Of a DNA stretch of 64,000 nucleotides, positions 1-10,104 are shown piece by piece (the first letter of the stretch is position 1; the number at the start of each line of letters is the position of its first letter). A program made the translations under genes and the position numbers. This stretch comes from Actinernus sp. WN-2022 (lineage: Eukaryota; Cnidaria; Anthozoa; Actiniaria; Actinernidae). The stretch spans positions 76,069,012 through 76,133,011 of the forward strand of contig JAOWCC010000577.1 in NCBI GenBank assembly GCA_030867875.1, read 5' to 3'. The notes beneath the pieces are model-generated. The model saw only the letters and a list, made by a program, of their open reading frames with translations. It was not told the DNA's origin and made no database searches.

Positions 1-568
1 CTCATCTGGAAGAGACCGCAGTCCAAGCTGTTTGCAGTGAGCAAGATAGTAGAGGAGTCCAATCACATGGCGACAGTAGCCACTAACTCCAGCAACACAT
101 GAACACTTCCCCTTCAATGATTTATCATTTAGTGCTATAGAAACCTCCAAGGAGTGAGGGGCCTCATTTTTTCTCATAGACCTGTAGCACCTGGAATTCA
201 CTTTTGCTGTTTCCAATGTGTAGATTACTGAAAGGGAGTTAATTATAAAGTTATATTAAAATAAGTAATTATTATATACTAATCTCAACATAGTTTTTTT
301 GTGCATGAAAAATATTAGACACAAAAGCGATATTTATCAATGGACTATTCCTTGCAGCGATAGACTAATATTATTTGCATACACACAATGTAGAACTAGA
401 AAGCTTATTTACCTGTTAAGTCATGGAAATAGCCAGGTTCGGCAAAAAACTTGTAGGCCTTAGTAGTATTTTGACAGCCTGATTTGTTCTTCGCATAACC
501 CTCTACATCAGCAAATGTTAACTCCGAAAAGAGGGTCAGATCTGCCGTTGTAGTGATAGTCGGGTTTA
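1..568 (-). CDS. SWIM zinc-finger protein, 3' exons only (partial)
   Basis: Two minus-strand exons join cleanly, 413-568 and 1-227. The donor after the Leu-Thr codons at 413 is followed by gtaaat, the acceptor at 228-229 is cag, and the phase matches. The joined product ends in CSCVAG then GYCRHVIGLLYYLAH, the CxC...CxH pattern of a SWIM zinc finger, a DNA- or protein-binding module. In invertebrate genomes such SWIM domains commonly sit upstream of a YqaJ-type nuclease in mobile-element genes, and a decayed copy of that arrangement lies at 26.7-28.8 kb. The gene runs off the left edge, so the rest of the protein is not visible. The first coding exon is not found with certainty. Confidence 0.6.
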
Positions 569-601
569 CTAAAGAGAAATAAGTCATATTTAGAGGTTAA
601 C

Positions 602-764
602 GCACTCGTGCGTGTGGGTTATCGGGATTTACCTCCACGAGTTCACTAACAATGAACGAGAAATTAAATACTGCACGAGGCGAAGCCGAGTGCAGTATTT
701 AATTTCGAGTTCATTGTTAGTGAACAAGTGGAGGTAAATCCCGATAACCCACACGCACGAGTGC
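602..764. repeat. Palindromic MITE-like hairpin
   Basis: A near-perfect inverted repeat of about 73 bp per arm (602-674 and 690-764) surrounds a short GC-rich loop. One arm begins GCACTCGTGCGTGTGGGTTA and the other ends with its complement. It has no coding capacity. A target duplication is not convincing (TTA on the left, TAA on the right). The rest of 569-1027 is AT-rich with nothing I recognise. Confidence 0.75.
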
Positions 765-1027
765 GCTAAAACTTTTAATATTCAATTTGAGTACACTGAA
801 GTGAGTCCTTATACAAACAAGGTTTTAACGCATATGCATACATGTACAATATACCAAAAACACATTATTACGCCTTGATACTCTGCATGCAATATCTTTT
901 ATTTGTGATGTCTAGGCTGTATAGTCTACAGTAAGCTTATATCTATAAAGATAACCTTTTAAAACGTCTTCAAGTATTACTAAAATTCAGAAAAAAAGTG
1001 TTCAGCATAGATACTCAACTTCAGTGT

Positions 1028-2395
1028 TCAGTCACACTTTTTTGTGAGATTGAAAGTGAAATGACAGTCCTTGAACTCTGATTTTGCGAGGAAACTTAAA
1101 GTTGGAGAATGGTTTACGTTGGCCATGATGTTGTTTTGGATATTCTGGTTCTGGGTTATATTCTGGGTATTCTCGCCGACGGCTAGAGCCGACTGTGGTT
1201 GGTCGTCGCCAATTCTAGCTAGAATGTTAGAGCATTCTTTTTCTTTACCCAAACTTTGCCTGTCACAGTAGGACTTCACACTTGTCTCACTTCTGTGGCC
1301 AGATGTCTGCATAATTCTATGGATGGGTATTCCAGCTTCATCTAGAATGGAAACGGTGGTTGACCTTACACAGTGGTTTGTATATATCTGGCTTAAGCCG
1401 GCTTCAGCTGATATCTCTTTCATCATCTTTCCTATCTTGTTAACCCCAAGAGGAGAATTTTCAAACCAAATTCGGTCACCTGCCATGAAATTTCTTTTAG
1501 GCTTCTGGAATAAGGCTGTTTGGTTAGGATTTATCACTCCAAGAAGCTTTTTAAAATACTTCACAGGGCACCTCGCTGTACCAGAACTGAACATTTTTGG
1601 ATCTCCTTCGTCGGCTTTGTCTCCGAGGCCACCTTGGTGGTTTTTCGTTTTTTCACTGACTGTCATCGCCACATATTCATCACCATTTGCATCTCTCTTA
1701 ATCCCAAAACTTTCTCTTGAGAGGGACCTCTGATTTTCACGGCCTCTGCGGCAGAAATGCAGGCTTATGTTGAACCAATTCACTCGAAGCAAACTGAGTG
1801 GTGTTTCGTCGCCAAACACTTTCGTCTCGTAGCACTTTTTTATGTCTTCTGGCGAGATTGATGAATGATGTTGTACTTTACCAAGACCTTGTGCCTTGAG
1901 CAGCTTCAGTTTGGCATTTAGCGATTTATTTGCCTGTTTGAATAGCTGATCCCTTATGATTGAAGTGTTGTTGGACTCTGGTAGGGAGTTGAGGTATCTA
2001 TCAAGGGCTGCACGAATTGACAAATGTGCTGAAGTACTGTAGTGCTCGGTCGGAGATTTTTTAAGTTCTTGATAAAATTTCTTCAATCTTTCAGAGAGAA
2101 GTTCTGGAGAAAGGCTTTCTAAAGTTTCTTGTGGAAATTTTTTGAACAGCCAATCTAAAACAAAGAAGTATTGTGAGAAAATAAATTTCGTAAGTTTACA
2201 AACTTGGCAGACTTTCGAGTTCTGGTAATTTGCCGGTCTAGCTGCTTCAAAACGAACAAAAAGAAGCTGAACTACGTGTTTACCTTTAAAAACTGAGACA
2301 CCCCAGGCTGTTGCCTTCTTAGTGTTCTTCGGTATGGCTTCATCTATTAATTCTTCTATCTTTTCCGCCGACAAATCGTCATATTTCTCGGCCAT
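1028..2395 (-). CDS. Crypton-like tyrosine recombinase
   Basis: The uninterrupted 455-residue protein belongs to the Crypton-type (DUF3504-like) tyrosine recombinases. These move circular DNA intermediates by site-specific recombination and have been domesticated in vertebrate ZMYM, QRICH and KCTD1 proteins. The catalytic C-terminal half shows an Arg-rich first box (FCRRGRENQRSL, about residue 215) and a TNHCVRST box. These are followed by an SGHRS box and a SYC box that supplies the nucleophilic Tyr about 9 residues after the His. This gives the R..HxxR..H..Y order. The start was chosen at MAEKYDDL, the first in-frame Met. No introns are needed. A short hairpin lies just upstream (about 2405-2440). 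No element ends were found, so whether this is a live Crypton or a domesticated copy is open. Confidence 0.85.
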   Translation of the reverse strand: MAEKYDDLSAEKIEELIDEAIPKNTKKATAWGVSVFKGKHVVQLLFVRFEAARPANYQNSKVCQVCKLTKFIFSQYFFVLDWLFKKFPQETLESLSPELLSERLKKFYQELKKSPTEHYSTSAHLSIRAALDRYLNSLPESNNTSIIRDQLFKQANKSLNAKLKLLKAQGLGKVQHHSSISPEDIKKCYETKVFGDETPLSLLRVNWFNISLHFCRRGRENQRSLSRESFGIKRDANGDEYVAMTVSEKTKNHQGGLGDKADEGDPKMFSSGTARCPVKYFKKLLGVINPNQTALFQKPKRNFMAGDRIWFENSPLGVNKIGKMMKEISAEAGLSQIYTNHCVRSTTVSILDEAGIPIHRIMQTSGHRSETSVKSYCDRQSLGKEKECSNILARIGDDQPQSALAVGENTQNITQNQNIQNNIMANVNHSPTLSFLAKSEFKDCHFTFNLTKKCD

Positions 2396-2518
2396 TGTTT
2401 CTGTGGTGTAATAGCTGTTCGGTAATATTATTACACCACATCATTACACGGCAGTTGTGGTTGTCATGGCATAGCCAGGTGACACGTGGTACAAATTGAC
2501 CAATCAGAAACCTCAAAT

Positions 2519-2838
2519 TCATACAGTGTGCGAAAAGTGAATAATAAATACGGTTATGATATGGGAAATATAAGTCTTTAATAAATCAGTGAGTGTGAAG
2601 CAGCTCTTATCACTGTATCGGCTTGATCGAGTATATAGGTCATGCCATTTCGCTCGGCGGGTATAGTTATATATGAATCTCATACCGTCCTTATCGTTTA
2701 TATTACTGAGAAGCTTCTTATGAACGGCTTCTACGAAGATTTGAGGTATAGAGCTCGATCTAAACAAATGACATTTGAAATATTAAACGCTAACTTGACT
2801 GATTTTACCTTGTGAGTGTGAGTCTTGTGAAGTCGCCA
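2519..2838 (-). other. Possible small spliced gene, unrecognised
   Basis: A Kozak-like ATGGCG near 2836 opens ten codons ending at a gtaaaa donor. An open stretch of about 80 residues follows after an acceptor near 2764 and ends at 2519. The splice join gives an early stop in the natural phase, so the gene is either broken or mispredicted. Nothing in the product resembles a known domain. It sits 130 bp outside the left end of Polinton 1. Confidence 0.2.
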
Positions 2839-2969
2839 TGTTGGTCGATCGAAAGGTGAATTGGCGATTAAAAAACCGCACCAAACTCTCCAACGGCGAA
2901 ACTAATTCAGAACTGATTATAGAGAAACTTCAACAACAAGAACAATGAAATAAACTAGTTAAACACAGC

Positions 2970-3435
2970 AGTAGTGGGAGAGGCACCGAATTAGCCCTTT
3001 TTTTAGGGTGTTATGCTAATTTTTAGGGTGTTATGCTAATTTTTAGGGCGTATGCATTAATTAGGATGACGTTACTGACGTCACAGTCCTATTGTCTTAG
3101 GTCATGCATAAATTAATTAGGGCGTACGCCCTTTTTTAAGGCGCTATGTTAATTTTTGAGGCGCTCATTAATTCAGGTGACGGCACAATCCTATTGTCCA
3201 TTGAATTAATTAAGGAATTATTTTTAGGGCGTACGCCCTATTTTTAGGGCATATGCATAAATTCGGAATGCTAATTTTTAGGGCGCTCTCATTAATTCGG
3301 GGCATGTTTGGGCAAAGCCTATTGTTTGGGGTCGTCTATAAAACCAGGAGCCGTGTCTCCGAATCAGTACAACCCAAAGCCTTGAACAAGATATTGATCG
3401 ACCTATTCGAAATTGAGAAGTGAACAACATGGAAG
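2970..3435 (+). repeat. Polinton 1 left TIR
   Basis: It matches the inverted right end through the start codon of the first gene. It contains two direct copies of a ~21-bp GTGTTATGCTAATTTTTAGG unit next to the end. It also has a CRE/ATF palindrome TGACGTCA (3076-3083), two copies of the 14-bp palindrome AGGGCGTACGCCCT, and a TATA box (3337-3343). The inner boundary is just past ATGGAAG at 3429-3435. Confidence 0.93.
3337..3343 (+). promoter_or_regulatory. TATA box inside left TIR
   Basis: TATAAAA lies 86 bp before the ATG at 3429. The identical box lies in the other TIR (18135-18141, minus strand), so the first plus-strand gene and PolB share one promoter sequence. Confidence 0.7.
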
Positions 3436-4082
3436 TCATCTACAAGCTAGGACCTCGAGGCTATCACACCAGCGCTAACATTTTCCACGGCAAGATGAGA
3501 ATTCACATTCGAAAGTACATTCAAGGGCAAAACAAGAAATTTCCCACCAAAGAGGGAATTGCTTTGACAGTCGACGAGTGGATCAACCTCAAAGACATTA
3601 TGAATGGAGTAGACGATCTTATTGAAACCATTACAGAAAACCCAGAAGACCCCGACTATGAAGCCTTTGATCGCAGGAATCCACGACAGACTGAAGCAGA
3701 AGAAGTTTTTCGGCCAACACTTCAGAGACAAAATGCTATCATGAAAACTACAAGCCCCACGAACATTCAAGCTTGACCCATACTTTTCTGCCCTGTGTGC
3801 AAGAAAACGAACTTTTTTGGAAGTCGCCAATGTGATGGATGTTATAACCCCGTCATAAAGGAGGAACCAGGTGAAATTATGGAAACCAGTTCCTCCATGA
3901 CAACCGAAGCAGGAGATGTTGAAATTCAACAATCAGAGAAAACCCCACGGGTCTACTCTTGGGGTGTTCGACCGAACAATCAGTTCTACCGGTGCCCAGT
4001 ATGTAAGAAAACTCCAAGTACCTTTGGACTGTTTTGTAATGTCTGTCACATAAGCTTAGAGACTGTCCAGTCAGATATTTAA
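3429..4082 (+). pseudogene. PC4-like ssDNA-binding protein fused to two zinc ribbons, one in-frame stop
   Basis: The first 115 residues carry a PC4/Sub1-type coactivator domain: GKMRIHIRKYI, then KEGIALTVDEW, then INLKDIMNGVDDLIE. This is the fold used by the host cofactor PC4 to bind single-stranded and melted promoter DNA. After an in-frame TGA at 3774-3776 the same frame continues into two C4 zinc ribbons, CPVC...CDGC and, near the end, CPVCKK...CNVC. The continuity of frame and the CPVC just after the stop suggest one ancestral protein of about 215 residues, broken by a nonsense change. The ATG at 3429 was chosen because it sits at the TIR edge opposite the PolB ATG. A role in element transcription or replication is inferred. 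Confidence 0.6.
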
Positions 4083-4259
4083 TCATGTGAGTTATAACCA
4101 ACTTTGTTATATAAAATAAAGCAATTACATAAATCCCTGTCTTATGTCTTTGTATTAATTAAGGTATTGTATTTATGTAAATATTTATTAAGGTATTGTA
4201 TTTATGTAAATATTTATTAATAAGTAGTAACAAATCCACTTTATACGAATCATTTCGAC

Positions 4260-4543
4260 ATGGCATCGACTAAAGCAGTAGCTCGCTTTACCCTGCTGAG
4301 AAGTGTAGCAGAACAAACAGACTGTGGAAATGTAAATTGGTTTGAACTCATTGGAGATTATGCTCAAATATCCCGATTAGAGATTGCTAAGAATGTGCTT
4401 CCAGCAGTTGAAATTGAGGTGAATATCGGTCGTCTATTAACCTTTCTACGCTTTGCTAAAGAAATGGAGCTATCCTAGGAGGAATGGGGTGAATTGTTTC
4501 TACACATGCTCCAACATCATCCACATTTCTTAGAGATTCTATA
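4260..4543 (+). pseudogene. Unknown small Polinton protein, one in-frame stop
   Basis: Seventy-two residues from ATGGCATCG run to a TAG at 4476-4478. The same frame stays open for another 21 codons (EEWGELFLHMLQHHPHF) to 4543, so the original product was probably about 94 residues. It is predicted mostly helical with regular Leu/Val spacing. I recognise no domain. It lies between the PC4-like gene and integrase. The preceding 4083-4259 is AT-rich with direct copies of ATTAAGGTATTGTATTTATG. Confidence 0.4.
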
Positions 4544-4718
4544 AGAGAGAGAATCATTGACATTCTACATCACTTCTCACTTGACCGTCAAGCCAACAAC
4601 ACAATGGGTTGTTTCCCTCCATCCTTACAAGTGGGACTAGAACGTGTTTTCAGTCGAGTGCGTTTTATTTTGGCCTGCTGTGGAGGTAATATTATTGTGC
4701 AAAATTCTGAATTTTGTG

Positions 4719-5738
4719 ATGGACAAAGAACTGGAGAAGATATATTACAATCCTGAGAACGAAGGCAGTTTTCGTGGTATCGATGCTGTTTACCGTGCTG
4801 CCAAAGAAAGAGGACTCAAGAAAATCACCCGTAAACAAGTGCAGGCCTGGTTGAGAAAGCAAGATGTGTACACTTTACACAAACCCGCACGTCGACATTA
4901 TGGGCGAAACAGAGTCATTGTAAGCGGTCTCAACAGCCAATTCCAAGCGGATCTTGTGGACTTGAGTTCTCTCAGCAAATATAACAACGGATACAAATAT
5001 TTGCTTATGTGCATTGATGTCTTTAGCAAGATCGCGTGGGCTGTTCCCCTGAAAACCAAGACTGGGAAAGAAATCATCGAGGCATTTCGCAAAATTTTCA
5101 AATCAGGAAGAAAACCTCTCAAGCTACAGACGGACAAAGGAACCGAGTTACTAAACCGAGAATTCCAGAAGTTTTTAAGAGAAAACGATGTTGGATTTTT
5201 CACCACGCACGATGATAAAACAAAAGCGTCTGTCGTAGAGCGGTTCAACAGAACATTCAAGACTCGTATGTGGAAATATTTTACCTACAAAAACACTTTG
5301 AACTATGTAGATGTGCTTCCAAAACTTCTTAGATCTTTCACCGAAGTATAGATTATATGGATCCCCTGTAAAACTTGTACGCTATAAGTTTCAAGTTGGA
5401 GACCAAGTCCGAATGAGTAAGGTCAAACGGACCTTTGAAAAAGGCTATCTTCCAAACTGGACCGATGAGATATTTACCATATCTGAAGGAATACCAAGAC
5501 AGCCACCTGTCTATCGTTTAAAGGACTATCACGGAGAACTTTTAGAAGGAACATTTTACGAAGCCGAGTTACAGAGAGTCGAAAAGCAAGATGATTTCTA
5601 CCGGGTAGAAAAAGTATTAAAAAAGCGTAAACGGAAAGGCAGGATTGAATACCTTGTCCAGTGGAAGGGGTCCAGTGGAAGGGGTATCCCGAGAGTTTTA
5701 ATTCTTGGGAAGATGAAAGGGATATAAAATACTTGTAA
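4719..5738 (+). pseudogene. INT: Polinton retroviral-type integrase with C-terminal chromodomain, broken
   Basis: The rve-type integrase catalyses element insertion. The DDE triad is visible: QADLVD, QTDKGTE about 60 residues on, and ASVVERFNRT. The start MDKELEKIYY at 4719 was taken because it matches the compact N-terminus of the second Polinton's integrase. Around 5340 the frame breaks after LPKLLRSF. Compared with Polinton 2, about 30 residues (roughly 90 bp) are deleted there. The C-terminal part continues from about 5345 with an SH3-like basic segment and a chromodomain (FYRVEKVLKKRKRKG, YLVQWKG). A 14-bp tandem duplication (5656-5669 and 5670-5683) shifts the last chromodomain helix out of frame. 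The original stop is TAA at 5736-5738. Confidence 0.9.
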
Positions 5739-5846
5739 TTAGATAGCTGATCGTTTTAATAAATTAATAAAGAAAACCATTGTCTGTGTATAGGACTTAT
5801 AAATTGACTCGCTTCTCTCCCCTCTCGTCATTTGTGTTTTACCACC

Positions 5847-6611
5847 ATGGAGAACACACAGTTTTATTTGTGGCTCCCGTCTAACAGTAGTATGGATGTA
5901 TTTCCCTCGAATACTTTATCAGAATACCGAATACATCTCCCTCAATCCATTCAACTTTCTGTTGAGTGGGAGGTCGCTTTAACAGAAATCCAATACCCTC
6001 ATTCCTGGAATAATGTTCAACAAAACTTTTGGAACCGTTTCTATTTGTATGACACCACTGTTCAGGTTCACAATCCGGCTATATGCATCGTTCCGCCTGG
6101 ACATTACCCTTCTGTTGAAAAAGTCATCTAAGCCATCAACAACGAAATTCAGAAGGCAGATCCTAAGTTCAGGACTGTGAGATTGATTTATGACAAGTTA
6201 TTGCGCAAAGTCACCTTTCATACTTCCAACAACATCGGCATTATTTTCAATGAAATAGGAATTATGCTGGGATTCAAACAGGACACAAGGTACTTCAAAA
6301 CCACAAAAGCTGAAAGAGAGGCAGATTTGGAACATGGCTTTCACAACCTTTATGCATACTGTGATATCGTGCAATCTCAGTTGGTCGGCGATTCTCAAGT
6401 GCCTTTGCTGCGAATCATTCCTGTCGAAGGAAAAGATGGAGAACGGATCAGTAAGACATTCTTGAGCCCTCAGTATTTACCAGTCAGCAGAAAGCAATTC
6501 GAGAGCATTGAAGTGAATATAAAGCGCGACACAGGTGAAAAAGTGCCATTTGAGTCCGGGAGAGTGTTGGTGACACTGCATTTTAGGCGAGCCTCTCCCT
6601 ATTTTCATTGA
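5847..6611 (+). pseudogene. mCP: Minor capsid (penton-like) protein, one in-frame stop
   Basis: The 254-codon frame from ATGGAGAACACAC (good Kozak context) is interrupted only by TAA at 6129-6131. The N-terminus FYLWLPSNSSMDVFP, the segment EWEVALTEIQYPHSW and the later YCDIVQSQLVGD box are hallmarks of the conserved Polinton protein usually taken as the single-jelly-roll minor capsid protein. The same boxes recur in both Polinton 2 paralogues. It would form capsid vertices with the major capsid protein encoded at 7.1-8.3 kb. The capsid role comes from published family assignments. Here I see only the sequence family. Confidence 0.75.
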
Positions 6612-6613
6612 CA

Positions 6614-7063
6614 ATGCCAAACTCCGAGTACTACAAAAATTATTATATGCGTCAAGCACAGCAGAAAGGCGGAAATTTACCCGCCTTTCACGGTAGTCCA
6701 AGTCAACACGGTTATGGCCTTGGATTGATGCTCAAAGGCCTTTTTCGTTGGGCTATGCCACATATTACTACGGGAGTAAAAGCTGTCGGTCGCCAGGCGT
6801 TGAAAGGGGGTCTTGGTGTAGCGCAAGACGTTATGAATGGAGAGCACATGAAAGACTCTCTAGCGAGAAGAGCTAAAGAAGTAGGGAGAGCTGTTGTGGA
6901 TAAAACTACTTCCCAGAAGGCAACGGGAGCCCAATCTGGTGGAGGACGAAAACCTAGAAAACGGAAAGCACAGACAAAACAAACCAGTTCACGTTCAACC
7001 ACCAAACAGACCACATCTCCAGCAAAGAAGAGAAAGATATCGAAGCACTTTATATTCTCATAA
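6614..7063 (+). CDS. Conserved basic Polinton protein with amphipathic segment
   Basis: About 149 residues from MPNSEYYKNYYM, opening two bases after the capsid gene stop. The N-terminal third ends in LPAFHGSPSQHGYGLG. A helical, partly hydrophobic segment follows (LMLKGLFRWAMPHITTGVKAVG), and then a Lys/Arg/Thr-rich tail ending AKKRKISKHF. The plan resembles the Polinton 2 protein at 48974-49501, where an IPVF motif also precedes a hydrophobic helix and basic tail. A virion core or membrane-lytic role, like adenovirus pVI or pX, is only a guess from that layout and from its place between the two capsid genes. No break is visible. Confidence 0.55.
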   Translation: MPNSEYYKNYYMRQAQQKGGNLPAFHGSPSQHGYGLGLMLKGLFRWAMPHITTGVKAVGRQALKGGLGVAQDVMNGEHMKDSLARRAKEVGRAVVDKTTSQKATGAQSGGGRKPRKRKAQTKQTSSRSTTKQTTSPAKKRKISKHFIFS

Positions 7064-7065
7064 AG

Positions 7066-8346
7066 ATGGTTCACCCTAGATCTGGAGAATGTAGCAAATC
7101 TGAGTTGGATTTATTCTTAGCTCCTAGTGTTCAAACAGCCATAGAGCGCGGACAATGGATTGAGTATTTTCCTGTGTCCAATATTACCGATTCTGGCCCG
7201 ATCGAATTCAATGTATCAGGCAGCGGGGAAGAATACACCGATTTGAGACAAGCATGGCAGTACCACAAAGTAAAAGTAACCAAAGCCAACGGGGATAACC
7301 GTAAACCTATTTTTGCAAGCTCTGTTTAGTCAAATCGATGTCAGTTTAAATGACAAGCTGATATCCTCCTCCACCAACACGAATGCTTACAGAGCATTCC
7401 TTAGTTCGCTTTTGACCTACGGGTCTGATGCCAAGGACTCACAGCTGACTGCAGAACTGTTCTACAAAGACACTCCAGGAAAGATGGACAGCGTGGACCC
7501 TTTAGCCGTGGCAGCTCATAGGAATGAGGGTTTACGTAGTCGCTATGACTTTATTAAAGGCAGTTCTACCCTTGAAATGATTGGGCCTTTGCACTCCGAT
7601 CTATTTTTTAAGACCGTTTACTGCTCAATGGAGTGACGATCCGCCTTAGACTGAATCGAAGTAAAAATGCCTTCTGCCTCGTATCCCCCACAGACGGTGC
7701 AGACTACAAGGTGGTTATTTTACAATCCATCTTGTATATTCGTAAAGTGAAAGTTTACAATGATACCTTCCTCGGTCACGCAGCAGCCCTACGGCACTCA
7801 CCAGCCCTCTATCATATTCGCCGAGTAGAATGCAAAGTGATGTCGATCCCCAGTGGTCAAATGTCCTTCGCCCCAGATGATATTTTTCTTGGCCAAACCC
7901 CTAAACGAATCGTCCTGGGTCTAGTAGAAAATACCGCCTTTAACAAGAATCCGTTCCACTTTCAACATTTCAAAGCCACACAAGTCGGTGTCTACATCAA
8001 CGGAGAATCTACTCCTATGAAAGCGCTACAGTTAAACTTTGACGAACAGCAATATCTGACTGGGTATATGAGTCTGTTCCTGGGAACGGGAACCCTGTTA
8101 AACAACCAAGGCAATCAGATTAGCCGACAAGATTATGCCAATGGTTATACATTGTATGCCTTCGACTTGAGTCCAGATCTCTCGGCCGGACCACATATCT
8201 CACCTATAAAACAAGGCAATCTCCGACTTGGTCTTCAGTTTGGTGCACATCTACCAAGTACAGCCAACTGTATTATTTACGCTGAGTTTGATTCTTTGAT
8301 CGAAATCGATGCTAACAGGAACGTAAATTTTAATTGGGCCAGCTAA
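7066..8346 (+). pseudogene. MCP: Polinton major capsid protein (double jelly-roll), two frameshifts
   Basis: Three overlapping frames (7066-7329, 7313-7636, 7633-8346) together encode the metazoan Polinton major capsid family, often annotated as F54H12.2-like. Visible boxes include YFPVSNITDSGPIEF, LFSQIDVSLND, ELFYKDTPGKMD, GPLHSDLFF, NGVTIRLRLNRS and the C-terminal GYTLYAFDLSPDL. Frame breaks lie near 7290-7315, where family comparison also suggests a short deletion, and near 7610-7636. The gene starts two bases after the preceding stop, a compact viral-type arrangement. The breaks mean no full-length capsid protein can be made from this copy. Confidence 0.88.
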
Positions 8347-8871
8347 ATGAATACCAAACAAATCACTGCTGTATTACAAAAGGACTCCTACACAAGGAGA
8401 AGCTTTCAAGGTGTTTACGCTTCAGACCGACTACCAAGAGAAGTGAAATCATTTCCAGCAGCTTTTGTAGTCAACGTGGATACGAGTGGACAACCCGGAT
8501 CGCATTGGGTTTCATTTTACTTTACCAAGGACAGAAAAGCAGAGTTTTTGGACTCTTATGGACTGAAACCCCAAGACTACACTCAAGCATTTCAAGATTT
8601 TTTAGAACACAACGCCAAACAATGGACCTATAACAATAGGTGTTTACAAAGCCTAAGCTCTAATGTGTGTGGACACTATTGTTTGTATTTCTTATTAAAT
8701 CGTTTCTGAAATATTAGCATGTCAACCATTGTAAATCGTTTTAGTAAAAACACGAGAAGGAATGATGCACTGGTGTATCACTTCATAATCAAACATTTTG
8801 GTTTTGTAATTCATCGCTATCGTAAAAAGCTTGTAACCCACCAAGAATCCAAGTCAAAACGTAGAAAATAA
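8347..8871 (+). pseudogene. PRO: Adenain-like maturation protease, premature stop near C-terminus
   Basis: A C5-family cysteine protease of the adenovirus/Polinton type, which cleaves capsid precursors. The catalytic His is in GSHWVSFYF (about residue 58), the acidic partner in FLDSYG, and the Gln and Cys in LQSLSSNVCGHYC. The catalytic core (120 residues) is intact up to a TGA at 8707-8709. The frame then continues for about 54 basic residues (MSTIVNRFSKNTRRND...) to TAA at 8869-8871. That tail is usual in this family, so the TGA is probably a truncating mutation. The ATG is directly after the capsid stop codon. Confidence 0.88.
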
Positions 8872-8996
8872 CTGATTGTAAGACAACCAATAAAATATTT
8901 ATGTGAAAGCATGGTCATTAACACTTGTATTAATTGTAACTTTATTAATAATAAACAAGAGTCTAGTTCATCGATACTAATTCTTAGTTACAGCTT

Positions 8997-9746
8997 TCAA
9001 GATCGAAAATTTAACCATCGTACGGGATGATAAGCTCTATGTTTAGTCCTTCTCATCGGTACTGGGGTCTTGGTTGAGCAAGATGGCGGAGTTGGTAATA
9101 TTCGACTGTGATCTTGATCCTCTGCTTTTTTCTTCTTGTACTCTCTTAGCATACTTCGCCTCTTTTCGTTTCTAATTAAATCTTCAGGGGCATTCATTTA
9201 AACCAGTCCGCGAGCAAACACATGCATTACGACCGGTTCAAACCCTTTTCGCTCGGGCAAAAAATCACCCACTAAATCACTAACATGGGAACCCGTCACG
9301 GGTTTATCATCGAAAATTAATTGGCCGCTAGAATTCCACCCCATGATTTTAGGGTTTGCCTTGATTTTATCGATCAATAACTTTCCACGGGTTTTTAGTG
9401 TTTTCGGTAAACCACGAATAATGTCTTGCTCTATTTGTTCGTCCACTTCAGATTTTTTTTCGGTTGGCTCTTCGACAGTTTGTTCTTCATGTATTGGGTG
9501 AACTACGTTCACGGTTAAAGGTTCGTCTTTTCTTTGATCGTAATACGTGAGGTAGTTTTGAAGCGTTTGGGTGTACTGGCGAGTTTTTTCTTCATATGAC
9601 AATTCTTTGTTGTTGAGTATCTGTTCCATTTGTTGGTCCAACAGTGTTAGCGTGGTAGTCAGTGGTGCCGTTGTTATTTTTTGCCGCTGTTGGAATTTTT
9701 CCAAAGTTTGTTCTGGTACTAGAACCATTTTCTTGGTGTGAAGCAT
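8997..9746 (-). pseudogene. Conserved Polinton protein A, one in-frame stop
   Basis: Two same-frame segments, 9198-9746 and 8997-9197, are separated only by a TAA at 9198-9200. The N-terminus KMVLVPEQTLEKFQ matches MRMVLVPEESMRWLEQ of the Polinton 2 protein at 46604-47347. The middle (QLIFDDKPVTGSHVSDLVGD versus VKLYGQTLPGSQIADLIKE) and the C-terminal W/NF ending are also shared. The predicted protein is about 249 residues, acidic in the middle and basic at the C-terminus. Its function is unknown; it is a recurrent Polinton gene next to the ATPase. Its ATG overlaps the stop of the upstream gene (TAATG). Confidence 0.65.
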
Positions 9747-10069
9747 TATAGAATACTTTCAAGTACTTTTAATACCGGAGGAAGTAGAATTCCAAGGAAA
9801 TTTCCACCGTGTTGTACTAAAAGTTTTTTCTTACGCGACAAGGGAACTCCTTTCTGTGCCAAGGCTAGTAAAGGATTTCTAAATTTTTCAAGCTTGTTCT
9901 TTTGTTGGGGTGTTATAGGGACTGTGGCTCTCAGAACGTTGAGCACACACTCGCAAAGGCTGTGAATCAATGGATCGTCGGCGACTTTCAGTAGGGCCTT
10001 GGTTTGATGAGGTTTACTGGTAGCCAACACTTTCAAGTGATGAAAGTTGTTTCTCACTCGACGACTCAT
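9746..10069 (-). CDS. Conserved Polinton protein B
   Basis: An intact 107-residue basic protein that ends in a hydrophobic, Gly-containing segment (QHGGNFLGILLPPVLKVLE). Its plan matches the N-terminal half of the Polinton 2 protein at 47661-48266: repeated short helices with Lys, then a VRKRI/SRKKKLL stretch and a Gly-rich hydrophobic end. Its function is unknown. A virion or membrane-associated role is plausible. The stop codon overlaps the ATG of protein A by one base. Confidence 0.6.
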   Translation of the reverse strand: MSRRVRNNFHHLKVLATSKPHQTKALLKVADDPLIHSLCECVLNVLRATVPITPQQKNKLEKFRNPLLALAQKGVPLSRKKKLLVQHGGNFLGILLPPVLKVLESIL

Positions 10070-10104
10070 GGTAGAATGAACGGTTCAAGTTTATACACTC
10101 CCAT

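Noticed and set aside
1071..1733. Plus-strand ORFs of 66 and 136 codons
   Set aside because: They lie antisense within the Crypton-like recombinase and have no domain of their own.
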